Made by a program: the position numbers and the translations under genes. 64,000 nucleotides of DNA from Dyadobacter bucti (GTDB taxonomy: Bacteria > Bacteroidota > Bacteroidia > Cytophagales > Spirosomataceae), in contig NZ_SWFP01000002.1 of assembly GCF_005869225.1 (NCBI RefSeq), forward strand, positions 1,178,001-1,242,000. Reading direction: 5' to 3'. This document shows positions 35,423 to 44,054 of this stretch, in pieces. Numbering within the stretch: position 1 is the stretch's first letter; every line of letters starts with the position of its first letter. Below the pieces are notes generated by a model. The model made no database searches. It worked only from the letters and a program-made list of their open reading frames with translations, and was not told the DNA's origin.

Positions 35423-35957
35423 CCAGAAACTCGCGGGTAGTATAAACGGGAGTCCGGTATGGCCCCCCGGCCCACTCGGTTTCATTGCCATTGTTGATCA
35501 GAATTGTCTGACAGCCAGCCCGGTTGCCGGCTTCCACATCATGAAGGATATCACCGATCATCCAGGATGCGCCGAGGTCAATATGCAGCTCTTGCGCAGC
35601 CCTGAAAAGCATTCCCGGCTCCGGCTTGCGGCATTCACATGCATTCGTTTCAGAAGCAGGCAGGTGCGGGCAATAGTAGAAGCCTGAGAGCAATACCCCG
35701 TTTGCAACAAACTGATCTTCGAAATACCGTATCAGCACATCCAGCTCACTCCCGGAAAAAAGCCCCATGGAAATGCCAGGCTGGTTGGAAACGATAACGA
35801 GTTTGTAACCGTCACCCTGCAAGGTTCTCAGCCCCTCAAAAACATCCGTCTCAAAGGTTACCTGCGCGGGATCGACATTGTACGGCACGTCCCTTATGAG
35901 CGTGCCGTCCTTATCGAGAAACACAACCTTATCAAGCTGTTTGTCAATTTCTAGCAT
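35376..35957 (-). CDS. HAD-IIIA phosphatase, GmhB-like (heptose bisphosphate phosphatase type)
   Basis: About 193 residues from ATG 35957 (MLEIDKQLDK; an ATG at 35969 is also possible). HAD motifs: DKDGTLIRDVPY with the nucleophile aspartate and general acid aspartate, motif II VIVSNQPGISMG, motif III lysine in CRKPEPGMLF and motif IV MIGDILHDVEAG. The cluster CPHLPASETNACEC fits the zinc loop that marks GmhB, which removes the C7 phosphate of D-glycero-manno-heptose 1,7-bisphosphate. No GmhA or HldE gene lies in the window, so a heptose route is inferred from this gene plus two GT9 enzymes. It overlaps both neighbouring genes. Confidence 0.8.
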   Translation of the reverse strand: MLEIDKQLDKVVFLDKDGTLIRDVPYNVDPAQVTFETDVFEGLRTLQGDGYKLVIVSNQPGISMGLFSGSELDVLIRYFEDQFVANGVLLSGFYYCPHLPASETNACECRKPEPGMLFRAAQELHIDLGASWMIGDILHDVEAGNRAGCQTILINNGNETEWAGGPYRTPVYTTREFLDATDYITSRTLARDS

Positions 35958-37269
35958 ATACCGTGGCATTTGACTGGCTGTATTTCAAACGTATCGTATT
36001 TTTCCTTTTCAGCTTCAGCAAATACGCTGGTTGCAGGTATTTCTCTGCTGTAACCTTGGCGTAAAGGCGGTCGGCTTCACTGGCAACAAATTCCCAGGTG
36101 AAAAACTGGTTGACCCTCCTGATCGCATTGCTGCAAAGCATCCCGTATTTTTCCGGGCATGCAATACCTTGTCTGATCGCGGCTGCCAGGGCCTGGGGGT
36201 CATGTGGCGGGACAAGAAAACCAGTCTCTCCGTCCTTCACAGTATATTTGATCCCTCCGACGTCCGACCCGATCACCGGTGTGCCGCATGCCATTGCTTC
36301 GAGCGGGGTTATGCCAAACGGTTCGTACCAGGGCGTTGAGATAAAAAAATCAGCCGCCTGATAATAAAATTTGAGCTGCTCCCGGTCACGCCGTCCGGTA
36401 AATTCCACCGACATGGCGACACCCGCCTCTTCTGCAACCGAACGGAGCCTTATAAACTCCGTATCATGTTCAAAATCTGGTTTATCGGCAGGTCCGCCCA
36501 CCACCAGCAGCTTGATCCGCGGAATGTCTCTGAGATAGCGCAGCGAGCGAATGACATTATCGATCCCTTTGCGAGGAACGATCCTGCCCAGTTGCAGCAA
36601 GAGCAGATCGTCGTCCGGAAGCCCGAGCCTGGCACGTGCGTGTTGTTTGGGATGCGGATAAAACTCCCGGGAACTGAAACCGCATGGTATGACGGTGATT
36701 TTTGACGGGTCGGCGCCATAATACTCCATCAGATCCTGCTGATCCTGAGGACACTCGGCAATGATATGATCAGCGTCACCTACGATCATCTGCTCAATAT
36801 CCAGCCTGGCCGGCGGGAAGGCGTCCTGCTCCTTCTGGTGGATCATCCTGATCTTCCCCAGAGCATGAAAAGTAATCACATAAGGTATTTTCAACAGCTT
36901 TTTGATATTCGACGCGACCAGGCCTGACATAAAAAAATTGGCGTGGATCAGATCATACCTTATTCCGGAGTCTCCGATAAATGCCAGCATACTTGCCGCA
37001 AATTCATCCATGTGCGCCAGCAAACACTCTTTAGGAAGATTTGCTGCGGGGCCTGCGGCTACGTTTATGACCCTGATACCGGGCAGCCAGTTGACAATCT
37101 GTGTAAGCTCCGGCGTATCTTTTCTTGTGAAAATATCAATGGCATAGCCCAGTCTGGCGAGCGACTTGCAGATCTCCGCAACATATACATTTTGGCCACC
37201 ACTGTCCACGCCGCCCAATACTGCCAGAGGCGAAGCGTGTTCACTGATGAATGCTATTTTCCTTTTCAT
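35944..37269 (-). CDS. glycosyltransferase family 4, sucrose-phosphate-synthase/MshA-like
   Basis: A 441-residue GT-B fold enzyme. The N-terminal domain begins KIAFISEHASPLAVLGGVDS with the glycine-rich acceptor loop GGVDSGGQNVYVAEI. The C-terminal domain has the hinge LLQLGRIVPRKGIDNVI (about 230) and the retaining GT4 motif WYEPFGITPLEAMACGTPVI (about 335), whose two glutamates bind the sugar nucleotide. The donor and acceptor are unknown. It starts 29 bases inside the preceding glycosyltransferase gene and ends inside the phosphatase gene, so the left arm is one translationally coupled operon. Confidence 0.85.
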   Translation of the reverse strand: MKRKIAFISEHASPLAVLGGVDSGGQNVYVAEICKSLARLGYAIDIFTRKDTPELTQIVNWLPGIRVINVAAGPAANLPKECLLAHMDEFAASMLAFIGDSGIRYDLIHANFFMSGLVASNIKKLLKIPYVITFHALGKIRMIHQKEQDAFPPARLDIEQMIVGDADHIIAECPQDQQDLMEYYGADPSKITVIPCGFSSREFYPHPKQHARARLGLPDDDLLLLQLGRIVPRKGIDNVIRSLRYLRDIPRIKLLVVGGPADKPDFEHDTEFIRLRSVAEEAGVAMSVEFTGRRDREQLKFYYQAADFFISTPWYEPFGITPLEAMACGTPVIGSDVGGIKYTVKDGETGFLVPPHDPQALAAAIRQGIACPEKYGMLCSNAIRRVNQFFTWEFVASEADRLYAKVTAEKYLQPAYLLKLKRKNTIRLKYSQSNATVYARN

Positions 37270-38248
37270 GGTTGTGGAAATTAATTTGAATGATCTGGTG
37301 GAAAAGGTTTTTCCAATCCTCTGTAAACCTGGCTATATTGAATTTTTCAAGGGCCAGCTGCCTCCCGCCCTCTCCAACCTGTCTCGCAAGCGTAGGATCT
37401 GTTATGAGCTTGTTCATGCTGTCGACCAGTTTTTCAATATTGGTATCGATGAAGCCTGAAATTCCGTCTTTGATCACGGTGGCATATTCGGTTGTAGCCA
37501 GGGCAACCACCGGCATACCGGCCATCATGGCTTCACATACCGCCAGGCCAAAGCTCGTGTAGCGGATCGGATTGAAGAAAAAGCGGTAGCGACTGGTAAA
37601 TTCGGGCAGCTGCGGATTAAGCACCTCTCCCAGCCCGCCCGATCCGGAAGTGCCCATCCCGACAAGATCCAGCGGAACATATTTCCGGACTTCCTCAAAT
37701 ACGTCCCAGCCCGTAATCCGGCCCCGTTGCTGAATGTGGTTGATCACCACAATACCTCTCGGAATGTCGCCCTTGTAAGTAACCTCCGGAATGCTCACGC
37801 CGTGTTCAATCACGCGTACGTGCGGCAGCCCGTTATTGTCCCACATGAGTTTGTTAAAATGGGTCACATGCACCAGCGTCACTGCCGGGTCCGTCACGAC
37901 GTGGCGGGTATTGGTAGGATGGCGCTCGGGGGTATTGTGCTCCACGTAGACGCTGGGCAGCTGTTGCTGCCAGTCGGCCAGTACCTCGTGCCGGTCGGTC
38001 AGATAGTTGCGTTCCGACTGGAACAGGATACAATCGAAATCCATGTTCCTTACTTCGGCCGCCGGGACTTCAATGACATTGCCGCCAAAGGGAAATGTCG
38101 CTCCCCGGCCGTAATATCCTTCGGTTTTTTCCTCATTCACCGGGATGTAAATGTCGTAGTCGCCTTGTGAAAGATAGTACAGATAGCTGCCGTGGATATG
38201 CCAGGTGAAAATTTTAAGCCGGTCTTTTCCGGTAGTAATTTTATTCAT
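37241..38248 (-). CDS. glycosyltransferase, GT4 type
   Basis: A 335-residue protein from ATG 38248 (MNKITTGKDRLKIFTW); an upstream ATG at 38302 gives 18 residues unlike the family. It opens with IFTWHIHGSYLYYLSQGDYD, has VYVEHNTPERHPTN near 130, and carries the C-terminal GT4 signature YTSFGLAVCEAMMAGMPVVA near 255. This is a cytoplasmic sugar transferase of unknown donor. The ATG overlaps the stop of a small open frame upstream (ATGA at 38245-38248), and the 3' end overlaps the next glycosyltransferase gene. Confidence 0.8.
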   Translation of the reverse strand: MNKITTGKDRLKIFTWHIHGSYLYYLSQGDYDIYIPVNEEKTEGYYGRGATFPFGGNVIEVPAAEVRNMDFDCILFQSERNYLTDRHEVLADWQQQLPSVYVEHNTPERHPTNTRHVVTDPAVTLVHVTHFNKLMWDNNGLPHVRVIEHGVSIPEVTYKGDIPRGIVVINHIQQRGRITGWDVFEEVRKYVPLDLVGMGTSGSGGLGEVLNPQLPEFTSRYRFFFNPIRYTSFGLAVCEAMMAGMPVVALATTEYATVIKDGISGFIDTNIEKLVDSMNKLITDPTLARQVGEGGRQLALEKFNIARFTEDWKNLFHQIIQINFHNHEKENSIHQ

Positions 38249-38394
38249 ATCGTTGATGCGTTTGCTTGGAACAGACGCGCCTCTGGTAAAAAATAGTGCC
38301 AATCGTCGGGAAACGCTTCCCTGGTTCTGAGGAGTTTATGAGGATCACTGGCAAAATCGGGGCTCACGACTCTGAAAAAGACTTTTAGTTTCAT
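38245..38394 (-). CDS. small open frame coupled to the glycosyltransferase gene (uncertain)
   Basis: A 49-residue frame starting MKLKVFFRVVSPDFASD (38394) and ending in a TGA that overlaps the following ATG as ATGA. I do not recognise it. It has no export signal or membrane segment. The exact four-base overlap mirrors the other junctions of this cluster (ATGA, TAATG), which is why I list it; the overlap could be chance, and the frame could be only a leader that sets translation of the glycosyltransferase. It sits in the region between the divergent arms. Confidence 0.35.
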   Translation of the reverse strand: MKLKVFFRVVSPDFASDPHKLLRTREAFPDDWHYFLPEARLFQANASTI

Positions 38395-38615
38395 CAGCCG
38401 TTTTCTTATGCATGGAAGAATATCCCCATGTTGAGCCGGCAAGACCTGATTTTGGCCCGTACCCAGTTTTAATAAAAAAAATTAACATCCGGCACCCGCC
38501 TTTAAGGGATATGCGCGAGACGCTTCTTATCCCATTTTAAGTAATCCCAATGTGTCCCGGATTGCGATTGGCATGGAAGTTGTGCCAGGCAGCCTGCGTT
38601 TTAAACTAAGTCACT

Positions 38616-40331
38616 ATGTACATCCTGGGAATTAATGCAGCTTTTCACGACACCGCCGCTGCGCTTGTAAAGGACGGCAAGATCATCGCCGCCGCCGAAG
38701 AAGAAAGATTTACACACATCAAGCACGGCAAACGCCCTCTGCCGTTCTCAACCTGGGAACTGCCCTTTCATGCGATAGACTATTGCCTCAAAACCGCAGG
38801 CATAACCCTCAAAGATGTTGACCGGATCGCATATTCGTTTGATCCGGAAGGCGTAAATGAGGCGTCTGTTTACGAAGATGCATCGTACGACGATGCAGAC
38901 ACGCTGGTGGAAACAAGCACGTACAAAGACTGGGATACGGTTTTTTTAAATTATATCCGTAAAGCTCCCGAGCAGCTCCGCGACGGATACCCGCACCATT
39001 TGCAAAAAAGATTTTCGGATGTGGACGACATAGCCGAAAAATGGGTGTACGTCAATCACCACATCGCCCATGCCGCCAGTGCGTTTTTCCCATCGCCGTT
39101 TACAAATGCCGCCGTACTGACGCTGGATGGACGCGGAGAGAAAGCCACCACCGGCTATTTTATGGGGGACAATAATACATTGACGTCAATCGCGACGGTA
39201 GACATGCCCCATTCCCTGGGTATGTTATATGAAAAGATCACAACCTATCTTGGTTTCCTGCATTCGTCCGACGAATATAAAGTAATGGCGCTGGCTTCCT
39301 ACGGAAAGCCGCTGTACCTCGAAGATTTCCGCTCGGTTATCCACGTAGGCGACGACGGCCAGTATACGATCGACGAATTCGACCCTGCGGAATGGTGGGG
39401 ACCGGGCCGTAAAAAGGATGATGTTTTCGGGCCACTGCATTTCGACATAGCGCATTCCCTTCAAAAGGCCCTGGAAGAAACCGTTCTGAAACTGGTCAAC
39501 TGGCTTTACGGACAGACACAGGCTGAAAACCTCTGCATGGCAGGCGGCGTCGCACTGAACTGCGTGATGAATGCCGTGATCCGGGACCAGGGCCCATTTA
39601 AAAACGTTTGGATACAACCCGCCGCAGGCGACGCAGGCACTGCACTCGGAGCAGCGCAATGGATTGATGTACAGGTAAATGCGACGGACAGCACCAACAA
39701 ATACACTGCCGAAATGGAACATGTGTATTGGGGGCCTGAGTATACGGATGAGGAAATTGAACAATTTATGATCTGGGCCAAAACTCCGTACAAACGACTT
39801 AATAATGTAGCAAAACAAACCGCCGAAATCCTGGCGCAGAACAAAGTCGTGGCCTGGTACCAGGGCAGAATGGAGTTCGGCCCGCGCTCGCTGGGTTCCC
39901 GGTCGATCCTTGCTTCGCCCATCCATCCGGAAATGCAGGCCAGGCTGAATGATATCAAGGACCGGGAGGATTTTCGTCCCGTCGCTCCGGTCGTGCTGGA
40001 AGAAGATGCCGCCGATTGGTTTGAAGACGCGAAGGTGTCGCCTTTTATGCTTTTTGTATATCCCGTAAAACAGGAAAAAGCGGACAGAATACCCGCCGTA
40101 ACGCACACGGACGGCACGGCGCGTGTGCAAACTATTAACCGCAACCAGCATCCGGCCTATTACGATCTGATCAAAGAATTCAAGCAAATTACCAATGTGC
40201 CGGTACTTGTCAATACGTCATTTAATACGCGGGGCGAACCGATCGTCTGCTCGCCCAGAGATGCGATCGAATGTTTCTGGACATCCCCATTTGATGCATT
40301 GATTATCAACTCTTTTATTCTTGAGAAATAA
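38616..40331 (+). CDS. carbamoyltransferase, NodU/CmcH family
   Basis: A 571-residue enzyme that would transfer a carbamoyl group from carbamoyl phosphate, through carbamoyl-AMP, to a hydroxyl of a sugar. The N-terminal ASKHA-type domain has GINAAFHDTAAALV (5-18), the metal-binding HHIAHAASAFFPS (148-160) and DGRGEKATTG (171-180), then GGVALNCVMNA (310-320) and AAGDAGTALGAAQW (336-349). The C-terminal YrdC-like part has GRMEFGPRSLGSRSILASP (417-435) and NTSFNTRGEPIVCSP (533-547). Length matches the family. It leads the rightward arm; its stop overlaps the next ATG (TAATG). In this setting the acceptor is probably a glycan made by the adjacent glycosyltransferases, which is inference. Confidence 0.9.
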   Translation: MYILGINAAFHDTAAALVKDGKIIAAAEEERFTHIKHGKRPLPFSTWELPFHAIDYCLKTAGITLKDVDRIAYSFDPEGVNEASVYEDASYDDADTLVETSTYKDWDTVFLNYIRKAPEQLRDGYPHHLQKRFSDVDDIAEKWVYVNHHIAHAASAFFPSPFTNAAVLTLDGRGEKATTGYFMGDNNTLTSIATVDMPHSLGMLYEKITTYLGFLHSSDEYKVMALASYGKPLYLEDFRSVIHVGDDGQYTIDEFDPAEWWGPGRKKDDVFGPLHFDIAHSLQKALEETVLKLVNWLYGQTQAENLCMAGGVALNCVMNAVIRDQGPFKNVWIQPAAGDAGTALGAAQWIDVQVNATDSTNKYTAEMEHVYWGPEYTDEEIEQFMIWAKTPYKRLNNVAKQTAEILAQNKVVAWYQGRMEFGPRSLGSRSILASPIHPEMQARLNDIKDREDFRPVAPVVLEEDAADWFEDAKVSPFMLFVYPVKQEKADRIPAVTHTDGTARVQTINRNQHPAYYDLIKEFKQITNVPVLVNTSFNTRGEPIVCSPRDAIECFWTSPFDALIINSFILEK

Positions 40332-41314
40332 TGGCTTTGGTAAATATCAGCGTAGTTATCCCGACTTACCGCCGCCCTGATCTCCTGCGAAAATGTCTCG
40401 AAGCGATTCTGGCCCAGAGTTATCCAAAGCGACTTTTTGAGGTGATCGTCGTATCCGATGGTCGGGATACTGAAACAGAAGCATTGTTTCCGGAGCTCCA
40501 AAAGCAGCACCCCGACCTATTTCTCACGTTACACACCCAGCCCGCCCGCCGCGGACCGGCTGCTGCGCGCAATATGGGCTGGCGCAAAAGTTCGGGAGAA
40601 CTGATAGTATTTACGGACGACGACTGCATTCCTTCCACAAGATGGCTGGAAGAATACTGGACAGCCTTTCAGCGTAGTAATCACCCGGAGATTGCTTTGA
40701 CAGGCAAGGTGGCAGTACCTGTTCCGGACCGCCCGACTGACTACGAAAAAAATGTGGCGCACCTCGCTACTGCTGAATTCATTACCGCCAATTGTGCGTG
40801 CACGCGGTCAACGCTGGAACTGACGGGCGGATTCGACGAGGATTTCCCAACTGCCTGGCGGGAGGATTCAGACCTGCATTTTAAGTTACTCGAAAGGCAT
40901 ATTCCCATTGTGCGGGTGGACGGGGCGTTAATATGTCACCCTGTGCGCAAGGCGTTCTGGGGCATCAGTATCAGCGACCAGCGAAAGAGCATGTTCAATG
41001 CTTTGTTGTTTAAAAAATACCCTCATTTTTACAGGGAAAAGATCGATCCCGCTCCTGTCTGGCGTTACTATGTGATCATACTTTCCAGTGTTGCTGCACT
41101 CGCCGCACTGTTTTTCGGGGCTGATCTGCTGTTTGGCCTTGCGGGCATTGTCTGGCTTGTCGCCACTGCGTCGTTTATTGCGCTACGTGTCCGGGGCACT
41201 GACAAATCACTCTCGCACCGGCTGGAAATGGTCATCACGTCCCTGCTTATTCCGTACCTGTCCGTCTATTGGACCGTTCGCGGGGCGTGGCGCTATAAAG
41301 TATTTTTCCTATGA
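40331..41314 (+). CDS. glycosyltransferase family 2, membrane-anchored
   Basis: A 327-residue GT-A enzyme: NISVVIPTYRRPDLLRKCLE at the start, the nucleotide-binding aspartate in VIVVSDGRDTETE, AAARNMGWRKSSGELIVFTD then the DDD metal motif near 95, and acceptor-side WREDSDLHFKLLERH with the catalytic-type ED. Two hydrophobic segments near residues 247-290 suggest C-terminal membrane anchoring. It is coupled to the genes on both sides: start inside the carbamoyltransferase stop, stop inside the next start (ATGA at 41311-41314). Confidence 0.9.
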   Translation: MALVNISVVIPTYRRPDLLRKCLEAILAQSYPKRLFEVIVVSDGRDTETEALFPELQKQHPDLFLTLHTQPARRGPAAARNMGWRKSSGELIVFTDDDCIPSTRWLEEYWTAFQRSNHPEIALTGKVAVPVPDRPTDYEKNVAHLATAEFITANCACTRSTLELTGGFDEDFPTAWREDSDLHFKLLERHIPIVRVDGALICHPVRKAFWGISISDQRKSMFNALLFKKYPHFYREKIDPAPVWRYYVIILSSVAALAALFFGADLLFGLAGIVWLVATASFIALRVRGTDKSLSHRLEMVITSLLIPYLSVYWTVRGAWRYKVFFL

Positions 41315-42312
41315 AATTCCCACTTCAAACAACCCGTAAAATCGCCGTTTTCAGGGCGTTGCAACTGGGCGATATGCTATGTGCGATCCCGGCTGTGCGT
41401 GCTTTGCGGGCAGCTTATCCCGATGCGGAGATTACCTTACTGGGGCTGCCCTGGGCGGAATCGCTCTGCACCAGGTTCCCGGCCTACTTCGACCGGTTTA
41501 TTCATTTCCCGGGATTTCCGGGTCTGCCGGAGCAGGCAGTTGACCCAATCGCATACCAGCATTTCGCTGCACAGATGCGGGATGAGCAGTTCGACCTTAT
41601 TCTGCAGATGCAGGGAAACGGCAACATTGTCAACGACATGCTTGAAAACCTTTCCGAAAGTCCGGTGGCCGGCTTTCACAGTGAAGGAAATTATCGCTGT
41701 CCGGATGCATTTTTACAGTATCCGTCGGGTATTTCGGAGATATTACGGCATTTACAACTGATGGAGCACCTCGGTATTCCCAGCCAGGGCACCGCCCTCG
41801 AATTCCCGGTTTTGGGTGAGGAAATTCAGAGGCTCCGCTCGCAGCTCCGGTTTCTCCCGGAGTCGCCGTATATCTGCATCCATCCCGGCTCGCGTGGTGC
41901 GTGGCGTCAGTGGCCACCGTCGCACTTTGCACGCCTGGCCGATCAGTGCGCGGGTTTGGGCTACCGGATTGTCGTGACGGGAACCGCAGCAGAGGCTGCC
42001 ATTACTGCCGAGGTCATAGGGCTGATGGATTACCCGGCTATCGATTTGACAGGAAAAACGGGCCTGGGTGAAATTGCGCAGCTGATCGCCGAAGCTGATC
42101 TGCTGATCAGCAACTGCACCGGGGTATCGCATATTGCAGCGGCAACGGAAACGCCGAGCATAGTGATCAGCATGGACGGCGAACCAGAGCGCTGGGGGCC
42201 GTTAAATAAAGAACTCCACATCACCATAGACTGGACGTCCGATCCCGATTATGCTACTGTACTGCTGCATCTGGAGTCGCTGCTTGGCAGTAGAAGTAAA
42301 CAGTCTAAATGA
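41311..42312 (+). CDS. glycosyltransferase family 9, second copy
   Basis: A 333-residue GT9-type enzyme with KIAVFRALQLGDMLCAIPAV at the start, the ADP-heptose-site motif CIHPGSRGAWRQWPPSHFA near 190, and LISNCTGVSHIAAATETPSI near 270. It differs from the GT9 at 34286 throughout, so the two probably add different residues. It ends the rightward arm; the next gene is convergent and begins 6 bases later. No terminator was seen between them. Confidence 0.9.
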   Translation: MKFPLQTTRKIAVFRALQLGDMLCAIPAVRALRAAYPDAEITLLGLPWAESLCTRFPAYFDRFIHFPGFPGLPEQAVDPIAYQHFAAQMRDEQFDLILQMQGNGNIVNDMLENLSESPVAGFHSEGNYRCPDAFLQYPSGISEILRHLQLMEHLGIPSQGTALEFPVLGEEIQRLRSQLRFLPESPYICIHPGSRGAWRQWPPSHFARLADQCAGLGYRIVVTGTAAEAAITAEVIGLMDYPAIDLTGKTGLGEIAQLIAEADLLISNCTGVSHIAAATETPSIVISMDGEPERWGPLNKELHITIDWTSDPDYATVLLHLESLLGSRSKQSK

Positions 42313-42318
42313 TAATTT

Positions 42319-42924
42319 TCAGCGCATCAGCTGCATGGTCGAAAGAAGTCTGCGCCTGTGGTCAATTTCCTTGCTTCTCGATTCGGCAGCCGAACCAAGA
42401 AAAGCGGAAAATGTATTTTCAAATGCTTCAAACTCGATTTTGAGCGCCGCATAACATGCTGTAAGCGCTGACAGATATTCCCTGTGAACGTTGATGATCT
42501 GCCGGGGGCTTTTATCAAAACCGGTATATTCGATGACAATGACATGTTTGGCACGATCGACAAAACATACCCCTGCCGATTCAGGTACAAGTTGCGACGG
42601 GTGGCAGCCAAGTAAATAAAGCTCACCCTTGAAAGAATATTCGTAGACCAATACATTTACCCGCACGTGAACACCTGGTTTTGCACCGGGCTGTAAGTCG
42701 GAAAGGAGGCAGACTTTTTCCTTCATCAGCTCGATACCGTTATGCAGGTCAATTTCCGGAAGCCGCGGATAAAAGCGGTCCTTGAGCGCGTTCAGATAAT
42801 CCTCTAAATGACCGGCCGCAAAATAAGTTTCCGGCCACTGGTTTATCTCCCTTGCTGCCTCCCGTTGGATCTTATCAAACAAGGTCGCAGAATCGTACTC
42901 AGAAAATAAATTGATCGTTTGCAT
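42319..42924 (-). CDS. unrecognised 201-residue protein
   Basis: I do not recognise this protein. It has no export signal or membrane helix. The N-terminal third is helical (MQTINLFSEYDSATLFDKIQ); the middle alternates like beta strands (VRVNVLVYEYSFKGELYLLG, then CFVDRAKHVIVIEYTG); the C-terminus is a long charged helix ending in a basic stretch (SKEIDHRRRLLSTM). The reading frame is clean and the product length ordinary, so I regard it as a real gene. It lies between the glycan cluster and a response regulator gene transcribed in the same direction, 122 bases downstream of that gene. Confidence 0.6.
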   Translation of the reverse strand: MQTINLFSEYDSATLFDKIQREAAREINQWPETYFAAGHLEDYLNALKDRFYPRLPEIDLHNGIELMKEKVCLLSDLQPGAKPGVHVRVNVLVYEYSFKGELYLLGCHPSQLVPESAGVCFVDRAKHVIVIEYTGFDKSPRQIINVHREYLSALTACYAALKIEFEAFENTFSAFLGSAAESRSKEIDHRRRLLSTMQLMR

Positions 42925-43046
42925 GCCTGGTTACTGAAAAGATAACAAAATCACTCTTAATTTTTTGCCCTGCAGCATTAAAAGCAATGAACGATATCTA
43001 AAAAATTATGCCATTTCCACCAGGAAAGCTAGCAGTCCACAAGTGG

Positions 43047-43925
43047 TCAGGCGACGTGTGGCAGGCTTACCGTATTCATCCAAAAATTACACAAGCGTGA
43101 AAAATACTGTACCCATGAACGCATGTCCAAAGACTTTACAACATAAGCATTGGCACGCTGCCGGTAACATTCGGTAATGTCGTCTGCCGCGCTGGAGTGA
43201 CTCACTATGATCACGGGCACAGCGGGACGGTCTGTCTTAATCAGAAGGGTTTTTATTTGGTCGAGCAAATTCAGACCGTTCTGCCTGGCGGGCAGATAAA
43301 GGTCCAGCACAATCAGCTGCGGCGTTGAGCCGGGCAACATTAATTTTTCAGACAAATATCCCAGTGTACTGTCTTCGTCGTGGATGCCGATGACATTGAT
43401 ATTCGGGGAGACGGCCGTCAGGCCCAGTACGATCAGCGTCTTTTCATCAATGTTATCTTCGATCAGCAACACATTCGCCTTCCTTCTTCCCGTCATTCCA
43501 GCATGTTCCTCTGAGAATGTGAAATTGTTCAAAAAGCATGTATTGATCGCTTCGGCAATTTCCATATAGCCCTGGACGAGCGCTGGCTTCGTGATGTAGG
43601 CATTTATTCCATGCAGATATGCCGCCTTGATTTGCTCCGAGTGGGAAGCTGTGGAAAGCATAATGACCGGAATGTGTGAAAAATCCTCATTGGAACGTAT
43701 CATTGAAATCGCTTCCAGTCCGTCTATTTTGGGCATATTCATGTCAAGCAAAATCAGGCTTGGCCCAGGCCCGACACCATAATTTGAGACATTTCCGAAT
43801 AGTTCGATTGCGTCCGCACACTCAATGATCCTGACATTGGAAATCACATTCTGCAGTGCTTCACGAATAAACATCCGGTCGTCTTCATCATCATCCACAA
43901 TAAAAATAGTAGTGGTGTCTCTCAT
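43047..43925 (-). CDS. double-receiver response regulator
   Basis: A 292-residue protein with two tandem receiver domains and no DNA-binding domain. The first has DDDEDDRMFI, phospho-acceptor D61 (SLILLDMNMP) and K113 (AYITKPAL). The second starts NVLLIEDNIDE at about 151, with D208 (LIVLDLYLPA) and K264 (AYVVKSLD). Both sites look competent. Such proteins integrate two phosphate inputs or act in phosphorelays. It is divergent from the kinase at 44055, with a 129-base shared upstream region. Confidence 0.9.
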   Translation of the reverse strand: MRDTTTIFIVDDDEDDRMFIREALQNVISNVRIIECADAIELFGNVSNYGVGPGPSLILLDMNMPKIDGLEAISMIRSNEDFSHIPVIMLSTASHSEQIKAAYLHGINAYITKPALVQGYMEIAEAINTCFLNNFTFSEEHAGMTGRRKANVLLIEDNIDEKTLIVLGLTAVSPNINVIGIHDEDSTLGYLSEKLMLPGSTPQLIVLDLYLPARQNGLNLLDQIKTLLIKTDRPAVPVIIVSHSSAADDITECYRQRANAYVVKSLDMRSWVQYFSRLCNFWMNTVSLPHVA

Positions 43926-44054
43926 ATGATTTCTCCCCCCTGCAATAAAAACATACTGAAATTAAAAGTTAGTGATAACTGAAAATGTGGTCTAAACCAA
44001 TTCTGGAACAATATTAATGTGTTTCAAATGTAATGTAACAATATTACCTGACCA

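Noticed and set aside
39225..40187. 320-codon minus-strand frame
   Set aside because: Antisense to the carbamoyltransferase, which has all family motifs; a long shadow frame from codon bias.
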